Positions 1-9,100 of a stretch of 64,000 nucleotides of DNA are shown in pieces. Below the pieces are notes generated by a model. That model saw only the letters and a list, made by a program, of their open reading frames with translations, was not told where the DNA came from and made no database searches. Origin of the DNA: Gammaproteobacteria bacterium (lineage in GTDB: Bacteria > Pseudomonadota > Gammaproteobacteria > Pseudomonadales > Pseudohongiellaceae); assembly GCA_024639905.1 (NCBI GenBank), contig JAHEGE010000005.1:234898-298897 (forward strand), written 5' to 3'. The first letter of the stretch is position 1; each line of letters opens with the position of its first letter. Both the position numbers and the translations under genes were made by a program.

Positions 1-1720
1 GGCTTTGATCCTCTGCTGGCAACATCATCTGCCAACGCCAAGTGCTTGCCGTAGCGATACTCATGCTCCGCCCCGACCCATAACGCTGAGAGGCAATAAT
101 CGGCAGAGGCTGATTCTGATAAGTGAGGGTGGGGTGTTCAAGCAGCACAGTAGCACCCGGCTTCGCTCGACCTGTCACATACACGCCCTGCAATTGCGGC
201 AAGTTTGACCACAGCGCCTGATTCGCTCTCTCTTCGCTCATTAGGCGCAGGAGCGGCGACACGCGCCCAGCCGCCGTTAGGCTCGGTGAATAGAGCGCGC
301 CCGTAGGGTGGTCGCCGCGACGGATTCCGCCCTGTAGAGGCGCCGGCAAAAAAGCTTCCGCGACGAGCGACAGCGGAGCAATATCCGCAAGCGGTGTGCC
401 AATAAAGCCCTCGTCGACACGTCCAGAGAGCAGCAAACCGCCGCCGCGCTCCGCGACAAAATCGTCAAGTAATTGCAGCTGTTCACTGCTAAAAAATTCC
501 TGCTCTATGTCGCCGAGAATCACCGCTTCATAATCGAAAAGCTCGTCGCGGGAGTCAGGAAATCCGCCACTCAACTCGGTTGGCGATTCGATACCCTGGC
601 GGTAGAATTTTTCCGGTCCGGTGCGTAAGTATGTCGCCAGCCTAAGGGATTCATCGCCGCGAATCGCGCGTTGTATAAACTTATACTCATTTCGCGGATG
701 CCCTTCGATAAACAGAATATCGAGCGCGGGTTTAGGCGTATTGTCCACGAGAAATTGATAACGGTTATTCTGTTCAACCGTCTCGCTCACCACACCCGAG
801 TCTCCAATAACCTGCGCGGTAAGTTCGTAGACGATGGCCTCTTCACGCTCAGGTTCGAGCTCTAACTCGAAGCGCTGTGCTATGTCTCCGGCATCCAGAA
901 TGACCTCGCGAGTCGCCACTTCTCGCTCGCCGTCACGCACGCTAAGGCGCAGCGTCTGGCCCGCGAACCCTTGCTGCTGCACGCGGACCTGCGCGGTAAA
1001 CACCGAGCCTTCGAGTACAGTTTGTGAACTCGTGACCGCATCGATGCCGACATCGCGCGGCAAGACCTCTTGGCCTACACCGAGGGTAAACACTGGCACG
1101 CCACTGGCTTCGAAACGCCGTGCGGCGATCTCGGCGTCGATGCCGCTGTTGTCGCTGCCATCGCTCACCAGCAGCACACCACCGAGTGGCAGGCCGCCTA
1201 GCTGATCGTTGACCGCATCGAGCGCGCCACCAATCGAGGTGCTGCTCGCGCCGCTCGTTTCGGGCTCGAGGTCGTCTAGCCCTGCGAGGCGCCGCGTCTG
1301 GCCACCGAATCCAAAATAGCGAACCTGATAATCTGCCGCCAGTGGCGCAAGCAGTGCATCCGCCACCGCCTCGCGTGCCGCAGCGGCGCGCGTGCGCGCC
1401 GAGGGCATGTCGGCAATAGACATACTCTCAGACTCGTCGATCACTACAGCGAAAAAGGTTTCCTGAGGCACCGTTTCAAGATCGACGACCACGGGGCGCA
1501 GGAGACAGAAAAGAACGAGAATGAGCACGGCGGAGCGCAGACCAATGAAACAAGCGCGCCAACCACCGCTCAATGGCCTCGATGTGTTTAGATAGCCAAC
1601 CCACGTGAGTGCAACCAAGCCCAAAGCGATTAGCGCGAAAGCCCACAGCGGCATGCCGTAAGCGAATCGCAGCGTACCGGCGGCAAGCGCCTCGAAGAAT
1701 GAGGTCTGGCTCGCCGGCAT
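1..1720 (-). CDS. VWA and glutamine-amidotransferase-like membrane protein (partial, C-terminus beyond the left edge)
   Basis: The reading frame is open from an ATG at 1720 to the window edge (573 codons) with no stop. Two membrane segments lie near residues 24-42 and 58-75. A von Willebrand factor A domain follows, with the metal-site motif DESES at about 95-99 and a SDGSDNSG strand further on. Near residue 330 an EGHPRNEYKF-type stretch marks the start of a glutamine-amidotransferase-like fold, as in large BatA-like membrane proteins. The start ATG overlaps the TAA of the DUF4175-type gene by one base (TAATG), so translation is probably coupled. Families of this type usually sit with MoxR-ATPase, DUF58 and BatA genes and act at the inner membrane or periplasm; those partners would lie left of the window. 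The exact role is unknown. Confidence 0.85.
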   Translation of the reverse strand, partial: MPASQTSFFEALAAGTLRFAYGMPLWAFALIALGLVALTWVGYLNTSRPLSGGWRACFIGLRSAVLILVLFCLLRPVVVDLETVPQETFFAVVIDESESMSIADMPSARTRAAAAREAVADALLAPLAADYQVRYFGFGGQTRRLAGLDDLEPETSGASSTSIGGALDAVNDQLGGLPLGGVLLVSDGSDNSGIDAEIAARRFEASGVPVFTLGVGQEVLPRDVGIDAVTSSQTVLEGSVFTAQVRVQQQGFAGQTLRLSVRDGEREVATREVILDAGDIAQRFELELEPEREEAIVYELTAQVIGDSGVVSETVEQNNRYQFLVDNTPKPALDILFIEGHPRNEYKFIQRAIRGDESLRLATYLRTGPEKFYRQGIESPTELSGGFPDSRDELFDYEAVILGDIEQEFFSSEQLQLLDDFVAERGGGLLLSGRVDEGFIGTPLADIAPLSLVAEAFLPAPLQGGIRRGDHPTGALYSPSLTAAGRVSPLLRLMSEERANQALWSNLPQLQGVYVTGRAKPGATVLLEHPTLTYQNQPLPIIASQRYGSGRSMSIATASTWRWQMMLPAEDQS

Positions 1721-4700
1721 TAGTCAGCGCCCCCCGAATCGCCCTCGGACAGCGTGCGGTAATACTCTTCTACAAGTTCGCGGTAGGCTTCTGGGATCTG
1801 CTCTTCATCGGCACTGTACAACTGCGTCGCCGCACTCTCTCGCTCCGCTTGCGCGCGCAGCGCACCTTCTAGCTCAATGATGGGTTGCAAGAGTGCCTGC
1901 AGCAGCTCGGGCTGCGCGAGAAAGTCTTCGATGTCTTGCCGTGTAAGCTGTTGCCGAATAGAACGAGCTGTTCCCACAGGATTCGCCTGCCCGCGCTGAC
2001 CCGCTACCGTGCCGTCACGGCCGTCCTCTGATTGCTCTGAGCCTTCTAAACCGGTGCCTGCCTGCCCGCGTTGCAGACCGCCTCTCTGGCCGCTTTGTTG
2101 GCCGCCACGCTGCTGCGCAAGCTGCTCAGACAGGCCTTCGGCGAGCGCTTGGCTCGCCTCGAGTTGTTCTCGCATCTGGGCGAGCGTGCCTGCTTGCGCT
2201 GCGTCGGCGTCAAAACGAGCGACCTGCTCCTCGAGCGATTCGATCTGCTCGCGCAGCTGCTGCGCGTCACTCGCCGCTTGTTGAACGCCGCTGGAAGCCT
2301 CCTGCACAAGCGAGGGATCGAGGCGCGCAAGACTCTGGGCGAGGGTTTCGATCTGATCTCCTAGCTCCTGTTCCATATCGATTGCCAGGTTCACCATGCC
2401 GTTACGTAAGACTCGGTTGCTGGTCGCCATATCGTCGCGAATCGGACTTAACTCCCGCGTCGCCGCCTGCGCCTGAGTAAGCAATCGCCGATCTTCCGCA
2501 TCGCCCCGCGTGACGACTGCACGCAGCATGTCTTCGATTTCTTCGATATCGCGTTGTTGCTGGCGCTGAGCGTCGAGCAATGCGTCCAAAGCCTCATCGC
2601 GGCGCGCTTCGCGTCGAGTCTGGCCTAGCCCTTGCGATTCGGTGACCGCTTGCAGTCCTGCTTCTAAAGCCTGCTGTTGGCGCTGCAACGCTTGGCCCCG
2701 TTCGCCAAGGCGCCGCGCGATCTGCGCGACCGAACTCTCGCCCTCTGCCGTGAGTTCGCGCTGTTGATCGCGCAGGCTTTCTAAAGCCTTCTGCCCTTGG
2801 GCCGCAGCGATCGCCGCACTGTCGCTGTTCGCCGCTTGCTGCATTTGTTCTATGGCGCGTTCCATCGCCGTTTGTGGCCCCTGTTGCTGGCCAGATTGTT
2901 GAGCGCCCTGCGACGAGCTTTGCTGCAAGCCACCTTGCGCTTGCGAGGGCGACGACTGCCGCTGCTGCCCGCCCGCCATCTGACGACTCAGCTGTTCTAG
3001 GTCGGCTGTAAGCTGCTCTTGCTGCCGCTGGAGACGTTCAAGCTCGCGCCTACGCTGTTCCTCTTCTAGTTCCTGTTCGCGTCGAGCGAGGTTACGCTGC
3101 GCGCGGGTGAGCGCTTCTTGTCGTCGCGCCAGCTCTTCAAGTTTGTTGACCTCTTCTGCGTTGCTGCCCCCCGGCTGACTCGCGCCGCCCGGGGTCTCGT
3201 AGCGATTTTCTAATTGACCCATTTCCATCTCGAACAGTTCGCGCAGATCTTCGCGCTCCTGCTGCGCGCCACCGCCACCGCCACCGCCACCGCCCTGCTG
3301 CATGCTAATGTCGGTGCGGTTAATGTTCGCCTCGGCCTTGAGAATATACTGCAGCGCCAACTGCTCTGGCTTGAGCGCTGTAGTGACCTGCAACTCATCG
3401 AGATCGGTAGCGGCGAGATTCATTTGCTCGATGGCCAGCGACAGATTCTCAACCGCAAGGTCATAGCTGTCATCGGAAAAGCTCAACCGTTCGGCGAGTC
3501 GATCTATCGACATGCGTGCGCGGCCGGTCGCCTCGCGCTGCGACTCAGCGATAATTTCCGCGTCGCCTTCGATGTCGTCTTCAGACGCGCTGCGCAATCG
3601 GTTCCGCAGCTTCCAAGTCGCCGCAATGATGTCTTTCTGCACGGTAACCAGCGCGCTACTCTCACCGCCGCCTTGACCGCCTCCCCCGCCGCCGCCCTGT
3701 TGCTGCTGCGCACGACGAAACTCTTGATCGGTGGGGATCACCTCCAAGAAGTAAATGTCCGAGACGACCTCAGAAGGGCCTTTGAGCGCGTTATTGTCGG
3801 CGAGTGTCAGGTAGTAGCTGATAAAATCGCCTGGCTCAACCGCCAGGTCTTCGAGATAAAGTAGAGTCGAACCTGAGGCGCTGCGCGTGCTCGTCAACCC
3901 ACCCGCTGCTTGCGCTTTGAGGAAGTCGACCTCGCTGTCGTCCGTGCCCACCACCGCGTAATTTAAGACGAACTCGCTGAGTCCATAGTCGTCGCTGGCG
4001 TCAACTTCGAGCATGACTTCTTCGAGGGGCATCACCTCTTGGTCAGCGCCGGGACGACGCAGCGTTAGCACTGGCGGCTGGTCGGGTATCGAGCGAATAT
4101 AGTAATCCAGCGGCGCAGCACTTTGGAGGCCGTCGAGGTCCGTCGCAAGGATTCGGTAGATACCGTCACCTTTAACCGTAAAGGCGGCGATTGCCGTGAG
4201 GCCCTTCACGTCGAGGTCGGTGCTCGTATAACCGTCTGCTTCCGCGGCGACCGCTTCGCCGCCGCTAGAGGCTGACTCAAACTCAACCCGCGCACTAGCG
4301 AGCGGCTTGTTAAATTCAATCGTCAGGCCCACTTCCGTGCCCTCGGGCGCGACGATGTCGCCGCCATCGGGCTCGAGGCTGTCCTCCTCGCCGGTGTAGT
4401 CTGGGAAGTCTAGGGCGACGGCAATGTTCTCAACCTGAGGCAAATCGAACAGGGTAATGCGGTGTTCGCGCGAAGTCTGCCCAGTGGCGGCAAGGCTCAC
4501 CGCGTAAACCGACTCTTTCATGACCGCCGGCAGGTAATAGCTGAAACTCGAGCCACTTTCGTCGCTAGCATCTAGCGTCATCGGGTAATCGCGCCAGTTA
4601 AGTCGGTCGTCCTGTAGGCGCAGCGTCAACGCACTCGGCTGCGCGTTCTCTACTCGCACCACCACGGTGAGCGCAGAGCCTCTCTGCAGCTCCACATCAC

Positions 4701-5328
4701 CCGGCTCCACCACGAAGACGACTGGCATTGCTGGCTGGACCTCGGCGATGCTGGGCACAGTCGCATAGGGCTGAAAGAGACGCTGCGCAGCAGCCCGCAG
4801 TTCAGTCGATTCCTGCAGGGCGAGGACTACGACGGCCAAGGCCGCGGCGCCAGAGACGAACGCGATAAACGGCTCGCGTGCGGACCCCGCGCGTTCTACC
4901 TCGCGACGCTGCAATTCGACGTGTTGCTCGGCGTCGCGCCAGAGTTGCTGCACAAAGGCTGCGGAGACGCCACTACGAGGCGAGCCTTCTGCCTGCGGCG
5001 AAAACTCCAATGAGGTGAGAAGCCGCTGTTCAAGATCGGGGAAGCATTCTTCTACGTAGAGCGCTAACGCGCGCTGGTCCGCGCGCGCACTGCGTGCTCG
5101 ACGCAGGGCGCTCAGGACGACACCTAAGGCGGCGAGTCCGGCTGCCACCAGCAAGGCTGCGCCGAACAACGGCGGAAGAGCGAAGGCGACTACGAGGCCA
5201 AGTGCAGCGGCGAAGACCACGCTGAGGGCAATCAGCGCGTAGCCGAAATACTGGACATAAACGCGCCTAGTTTGGCGCCTTTGGAGGCCATTGAGGGTGT
5301 CGCGCAGTCCTTCGATGTGCGTCGTCAT
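1720..5328 (-). CDS. DUF4175-type giant membrane protein with Gln/Gly-rich coiled coil
   Basis: A 1202-residue protein starting at an ATG at 5328. Two hydrophobic segments lie near residues 25-70 and a third near 155-175. They are followed by beta-rich extracytoplasmic domains (about 190-545). The C-terminal half is low-complexity: Gly runs near 545-560 and 680-690, then long Gln/Glu/Arg/Ala coiled coils to about 1080. This plan matches the DUF4175 / TIGR02302 low-complexity family, which is normally encoded beside VWA membrane proteins, as here. No catalytic motif is visible. The pairing suggests a cell-envelope assembly or stress complex, which is inference. The coiled-coil section produces several spurious frames on both strands. 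Confidence 0.8.
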   Translation of the reverse strand: MTTHIEGLRDTLNGLQRRQTRRVYVQYFGYALIALSVVFAAALGLVVAFALPPLFGAALLVAAGLAALGVVLSALRRARSARADQRALALYVEECFPDLEQRLLTSLEFSPQAEGSPRSGVSAAFVQQLWRDAEQHVELQRREVERAGSAREPFIAFVSGAAALAVVVLALQESTELRAAAQRLFQPYATVPSIAEVQPAMPVVFVVEPGDVELQRGSALTVVVRVENAQPSALTLRLQDDRLNWRDYPMTLDASDESGSSFSYYLPAVMKESVYAVSLAATGQTSREHRITLFDLPQVENIAVALDFPDYTGEEDSLEPDGGDIVAPEGTEVGLTIEFNKPLASARVEFESASSGGEAVAAEADGYTSTDLDVKGLTAIAAFTVKGDGIYRILATDLDGLQSAAPLDYYIRSIPDQPPVLTLRRPGADQEVMPLEEVMLEVDASDDYGLSEFVLNYAVVGTDDSEVDFLKAQAAGGLTSTRSASGSTLLYLEDLAVEPGDFISYYLTLADNNALKGPSEVVSDIYFLEVIPTDQEFRRAQQQQGGGGGGGQGGGESSALVTVQKDIIAATWKLRNRLRSASEDDIEGDAEIIAESQREATGRARMSIDRLAERLSFSDDSYDLAVENLSLAIEQMNLAATDLDELQVTTALKPEQLALQYILKAEANINRTDISMQQGGGGGGGGGAQQEREDLRELFEMEMGQLENRYETPGGASQPGGSNAEEVNKLEELARRQEALTRAQRNLARREQELEEEQRRRELERLQRQQEQLTADLEQLSRQMAGGQQRQSSPSQAQGGLQQSSSQGAQQSGQQQGPQTAMERAIEQMQQAANSDSAAIAAAQGQKALESLRDQQRELTAEGESSVAQIARRLGERGQALQRQQQALEAGLQAVTESQGLGQTRREARRDEALDALLDAQRQQQRDIEEIEDMLRAVVTRGDAEDRRLLTQAQAATRELSPIRDDMATSNRVLRNGMVNLAIDMEQELGDQIETLAQSLARLDPSLVQEASSGVQQAASDAQQLREQIESLEEQVARFDADAAQAGTLAQMREQLEASQALAEGLSEQLAQQRGGQQSGQRGGLQRGQAGTGLEGSEQSEDGRDGTVAGQRGQANPVGTARSIRQQLTRQDIEDFLAQPELLQALLQPIIELEGALRAQAERESAATQLYSADEEQIPEAYRELVEEYYRTLSEGDSGGAD

Positions 5329-5469
5329 ACCAAGCCCTGGTGGATTCTTGACCCTAGTGGATTTTTACCCTAGTGAATTTTTGAGAAGCTGCTGTTGTTT
5401 TAGAGCTAACGTTGGGGCTCAGACTACAGTTTGATCAGCGTCCTCAACTATCCCACTAACCCGTTGCGC

Positions 5470-6066
5470 TTAGCAAGGCTGAGGGGCCTCCACGCCCATC
5501 TCGAGTGGGCTGTAGAAAGGTGAATCGTCGGGGAAAACGTGAACCGGCGTGGCGCGCGCCCACGTCAGTAATGCCGCGACACTGGCTAAGGAGGCGATGT
5601 CCTTCAAGGTTTCCTTAGTGGGCTGAGGCAGAACAATTTCCTCGTCTTTGGCCGCAGCTAAGGCCTTCGAGGGCGTAATCCAGCGGTGTTCGAGTATTTC
5701 TTGGTTGTCCACGGTCACCGCGGTCTCACGATCCAAACCACACATAAAGAACCATGTGCAGAAACGGCGCGGCAGGTGCGGTGGCGTGGTCCAATGGGCG
5801 GTGTGTATTAGCGCCTCTTCGGCTATCGTAAGCCCAGCCTCTTCCTGCGTTTCGCGTACCGCAGCGCGTAAAGCGGCCTTGTACTCTAGCCCATCGTGGC
5901 CATCGAAATCTGTCGAATCGATGCGACCACCGGGAAAGACCCAGTGGCCACCATGAAATACCAGCTTGGAGTTACGTCTGAGCAGCAGCACTTCTATAGA
6001 ATCGCCATCCTCGCCATCTCGCGCGACGACGACGGTGGCAGCTGGGACCGGTGTGATTTCAGTCAT
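5470..6066 (-). CDS. NUDIX hydrolase
   Basis: A protein of 198 residues if it starts at the ATG at 6066, which has AGGAG about 9 bases upstream. A TTG 30 bases further upstream is in frame but lacks such a site. The core shows FPGGR (44-48) and RETQEEAG (71-78) of the Nudix box; the segment between them is longer than the minimal consensus, and the usual first Glu is not at its standard spacing, as in some CoA- or NUDT19-type members. It probably hydrolyses a nucleoside-diphosphate-linked metabolite in the cytoplasm; the substrate is unknown. It is transcribed divergently from the SDR gene at 6275. Confidence 0.85.
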   Translation of the reverse strand: MTEITPVPAATVVVARDGEDGDSIEVLLLRRNSKLVFHGGHWVFPGGRIDSTDFDGHDGLEYKAALRAAVRETQEEAGLTIAEEALIHTAHWTTPPHLPRRFCTWFFMCGLDRETAVTVDNQEILEHRWITPSKALAAAKDEEIVLPQPTKETLKDIASLASVAALLTWARATPVHVFPDDSPFYSPLEMGVEAPQPC

Positions 6067-6274
6067 GCATCTACTCTCCTGCAGGCTTACAGCCAAATAG
6101 CTAAGTCATTTTCGACAGCCTTACATCATACTCAATTTGGGGGAATATCCCACCGTTTGCGCCGCCCACGCCATCCGCATAGAATCGGTGCAGCGCTGCA
6201 CGAGGCATGTCGCAGTCACACTCAAACCACGACTTAATTACCACCTCATTCAACTACAGACGGAAAGCGGAAAT

Positions 6275-7147
6275 ATGGCTATAGGATTCGAAGGTCGCGT
6301 CGCGATCGTAACAGGCGCAGGCGGCGGATTAGGCCGACAGCACGCATTAGAACTCGGTCGACGCGGCGCCAAAGTGGTCGTTAACGACCTCGGCGGCAGC
6401 GTCGATGGCAGCGGCGGCTCAGCAACGGCAGCCGAACTGGTCGCTCAGGAAATTATCGACGCCGGTGGCGAGGCGATGGCGAATGGCGCCTCGGTAACCG
6501 ACCTTGCCGCTGTGCAAGCAATGGTCGACGAGGTCATGGCGAAATGGGGACGCATCGATATCGCGGTGAATAACGCAGGCATCTTGCGCGACAAAACCTT
6601 CTCCAAGCTCGAGCTCGACAACTGGCATGCAGTGATCGACGTGCATCTCACGGGCAGCCTCAACGTCACTAAATGCGTGTGGCCGATTATGATCGAGCAA
6701 GGCTACGGCCGCCTCGTTATGACAACCTCGACCAGCGGCCTGTTCGGCAACTTCGGCCAGAGCAATTACGGCGCCGCTAAACTGGGCCTTGTCGGCTTCA
6801 TGAACACGTTGCGCCTCGAAGGCGCAAAGTACGGGGTATTCACCAATGCCATTGCCCCAATCGCTGCGACTCGCATGACAGAGGAACTGCCTGGCTTCGA
6901 AGACAGCGCCGAGAAGCTCGCGCCAGAATTGGTCACCCCTGCGGTGGTCTATCTGTGTTCAGACAAAGCGCCAAATGGACGCATCATCCAAGCGGCCGGT
7001 GGACGCTATTATTCTGCCGATGTACGCGAGAATGAGGGCGTAAACCTGGGCCTGAATGCCACTGTCGAAGACATCGATGCCAACATCGATACGATTCTGG
7101 ACATGACCAGCAGCAAAGGCATTATCGAGCGCATGCACCACCGCTAA
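6275..7147 (+). CDS. Short-chain dehydrogenase of the MFE-2 / (3R)-hydroxyacyl-CoA dehydrogenase type
   Basis: A 290-residue Rossmann enzyme. The start is the ATG at 6275, because the NAD-binding TGAGGGLG motif then falls at residues 13-20; the longer frame upstream has no SDR sequence. The opening region, with its [11 protein letters not shown] stretch, is typical of the dehydrogenase domain of peroxisomal multifunctional enzyme 2. The catalytic set is visible: Ser near 151, YGAAK with Tyr165 and Lys169. It most likely oxidises or reduces 3-hydroxyacyl-CoA thioesters. That fits the acyl-CoA dehydrogenase (17786), acyl-CoA synthetase (28847) and dienoyl-CoA isomerase (48830) elsewhere in the window. 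A hairpin terminator follows at 7169-7204. Confidence 0.88.
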   Translation: MAIGFEGRVAIVTGAGGGLGRQHALELGRRGAKVVVNDLGGSVDGSGGSATAAELVAQEIIDAGGEAMANGASVTDLAAVQAMVDEVMAKWGRIDIAVNNAGILRDKTFSKLELDNWHAVIDVHLTGSLNVTKCVWPIMIEQGYGRLVMTTSTSGLFGNFGQSNYGAAKLGLVGFMNTLRLEGAKYGVFTNAIAPIAATRMTEELPGFEDSAEKLAPELVTPAVVYLCSDKAPNGRIIQAAGGRYYSADVRENEGVNLGLNATVEDIDANIDTILDMTSSKGIIERMHHR

Positions 7148-7168
7148 ACGACGTCGCTCAATCAACAA

Positions 7169-7204
7169 AAAGCCCCGCGGGAGTGAACCCTTACGCGGGG
7201 CTTT
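7169..7204. terminator. Bidirectional intrinsic terminator between convergent genes
   Basis: A perfect 11-bp stem, AAAGCCCCGCG (7169-7179) with CGCGGGGCTTT (7194-7204), and a 14-base loop. It has an A-tract on the left and a T-tract on the right, so it can stop both the SDR transcript and the converging GST transcript. Confidence 0.85.
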
Positions 7205-7212
7205 GACGTTCT

Positions 7213-7839
7213 CTACTTCTTCTTTTGGTCGGCTAGCACACTCTGAATAGAGGCGCGCTCATCGATCAGAGCAATCAGTTCGTTGTACTGCGGCGCCTCG
7301 GCGGCGCGATCCCACTCTAAGGCGCGCTTACAGACGTTCATCGCCAGATTCACGCTGAAGCGGAAGTAGAAGTCGGCGTAAGTAAGTTCTGCGCCGCACA
7401 AATAAGGCGAGAACTGCGCAAGGCGGTCAAAGGAGGCGAAGCCTTTCACAAGCTGTGCCTTGACCTCAGCCTTGAGCTCGTCTGTTGCCGGTCGGCCGAA
7501 GAAGACTTCACCGTAAAGCCTGCGTGCTGGCAGTTCAATATAGAGCTCAAGGTAGCGAATGATTTCCTGCACCTTCGCTTTCGCGTAAGGATCTGCCGGA
7601 TAAAAGCTTGCGCCCTGTCCCAGCGAGTCGAGATAGTCGAGCATGACACCCGTCTCGGTCAAGAAGCCCTGTTCGGTCTCCATTGCCGGCACTTTACCCA
7701 TCGGGCTCTTAGTGAGGAAGTCAGACTCCTGATTAGGAAGGATTAACACTTCTTCGAAATCCATGCCCTTTTCGAGCAGGACCGTCTTCACCATGTTGTA
7801 ATAATTACTGAGCGGCATACCATAGAGTTTGATCGTCAC
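7213..7839 (-). CDS. Glutathione S-transferase family protein
   Basis: A 208-residue protein with the two-domain GST plan. An N-terminal thioredoxin-like half begins KLYGMPLSNYYNMVK and carries a GKVPAME segment (cis-Pro) and a downstream TETGVMLDYLD stretch that fits the glutathione site. The C-terminal half is all-helical. The start is a GTG at 7839, supported by AAGGGGA 5-6 bases upstream; no ATG lies nearby. It probably conjugates or reduces electrophiles using glutathione; the substrate cannot be read from sequence. It is divergent from the glycosyltransferase gene, so the promoters must lie between 7840 and about 7930. Confidence 0.85.
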   Translation of the reverse strand: MTIKLYGMPLSNYYNMVKTVLLEKGMDFEEVLILPNQESDFLTKSPMGKVPAMETEQGFLTETGVMLDYLDSLGQGASFYPADPYAKAKVQEIIRYLELYIELPARRLYGEVFFGRPATDELKAEVKAQLVKGFASFDRLAQFSPYLCGAELTYADFYFRFSVNLAMNVCKRALEWDRAAEAPQYNELIALIDERASIQSVLADQKKK

Positions 7840-7930
7840 GCGGGTCCCCTTTCTATTGAGTTTTCGAGGGGTAGAAACTACTCTTCGCCGACTCGAAATG
7901 CAAAAAAATGCTCACCTCCGTTCTCAAGCG

Positions 7931-9100
7931 ATGAAACCCATGATTAACAGCACTCGTCGCCCCCGCATCCTGCTCCTCTCCGCTTACGACGCAGAAAGCC
8001 ACCGCCAATGGCGCAGCACCCTCCAAGCCCAGTTGCCCGAGTTCGAATGGACGCAGCTGAGTTTGCCTGCACGCTATTTTAGCTGGCGGCTTCGCGGTAA
8101 CGCATTAAGCTTCGCCTTTGGAGAACAGGAAATCCTTGCGCAGCACTATGACTTGCTGATCGCGACCTCCATGGTCGACCTCAGCACGCTACGCGGCTTC
8201 GTCCCCAGCCTGGCTCGAATCCCAACCCTTCTCTACTTCCACGAGAACCAGTTCGCCTACCCAACTCGCGATCAACAGCGCGAGAACGCGGAGCTGCAAA
8301 TCGTGCCGCTGTATTCGGCGCTGTGTGCAGATCGCGTGGTGTTCAATAGCCAGTACAATCGCACGACCTTTCTCGCGGGCGCGAAGAGTCTCTTGAGTCG
8401 TCTGCCGGATTTCGTACCGAGTGGCTTATTGACACGACTGGAAAGCGCCAGCGTGCTGCCCGTGCCCCTGGCTAAACCGCGCGAGCAGCTTATGCCGAGG
8501 ACACACTCAACGACGCTCGAGATCCTCTGGAATCATCGCTGGGAATACGATAAAGGTCCCGGCTTGCTGCTGGCAATAGTTCGCGAACTAAACGCCGCAA
8601 AGCTCGATTGCCGCTTACATATCGCGGGGCAGCAGTTCGCATCGAAGCCAGCGGAATTCACCGAAATCGAGTCGCTATTGCAACGCCATTGCACTCAGCT
8701 CGGCTTGCCAGCAGCCACGTTCGGCTTCGTCGATTCAGCGCAAGACTACGCCGCCCTGATGGCAAGCTGTGATGTGGCGCTGTCGACTGCACTTCATGAC
8801 TTTCAAGGGCTGGCGGTGCAGGAGGCGGCACTCGCGGGTTGCGCGCCATTGGCGCCGTCTAGCTTGGTGTATCCCGAGTATCTTCCAATCACCAACCTCT
8901 TCGCCTTGGGCAATGATGACGAGGCGACCGCGCGGACGGCGGTCAAGACGCTTAAGGAGTGGCAACGGCGAAAAGCCTGCGGAGAGTCATTGCCTCGCGT
9001 CGATTTGGAACACTACACGAGCCCGGAGCTGGTTAAGTGCTATCGCTCTTTACTACTCGAGATGATCGAACAGCATGAGGGTCGCGGCGAGGCGAATTAA
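7931..9100 (+). CDS. DUF3524 glycosyltransferase, tRNA-queuosine alpha-mannosyltransferase (QTMAN/GTDC1) homologue
   Basis: A 389-residue protein from the ATG at 7931; the ATG at 7940 is an equally possible start, and longer in-frame starts overlap the GST gene. It matches the vertebrate GTDC1/QTMAN plan in order: ILLLSAYDAESH at the N-terminus, LPARYFSWR, YFHENQFAYP (about 102), VVFNSQYNR (about 137), NHRWEYDKGP (about 201), then a GT-B C-terminal domain with STALHDFQG and LVYPEYLP. The animal enzyme mannosylates queuosine-34 of tRNA(Asp). A queuosine-making tgt gene lies at 14807-15961, so the substrate should be present. The bacterial reaction is inferred by homology; a different sugar or acceptor is possible. 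Its stop overlaps mltD by four bases (convergent). Confidence 0.8.
   Translation: MKPMINSTRRPRILLLSAYDAESHRQWRSTLQAQLPEFEWTQLSLPARYFSWRLRGNALSFAFGEQEILAQHYDLLIATSMVDLSTLRGFVPSLARIPTLLYFHENQFAYPTRDQQRENAELQIVPLYSALCADRVVFNSQYNRTTFLAGAKSLLSRLPDFVPSGLLTRLESASVLPVPLAKPREQLMPRTHSTTLEILWNHRWEYDKGPGLLLAIVRELNAAKLDCRLHIAGQQFASKPAEFTEIESLLQRHCTQLGLPAATFGFVDSAQDYAALMASCDVALSTALHDFQGLAVQEAALAGCAPLAPSSLVYPEYLPITNLFALGNDDEATARTAVKTLKEWQRRKACGESLPRVDLEHYTSPELVKCYRSLLLEMIEQHEGRGEAN

Noticed and set aside
834..1205. A 123-codon plus-strand open frame inside the VWA gene
   Set aside because: It is a Ser/Arg/Thr-rich shadow frame opposite the well-supported VWA reading frame and has no ribosome site.
3214..3864. 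A 216-codon plus-strand frame within the DUF4175 gene
   Set aside because: It is produced by the Gly/Gln repeats on the opposite strand (an Ala-Thr run is the complement of the poly-Gly codons).
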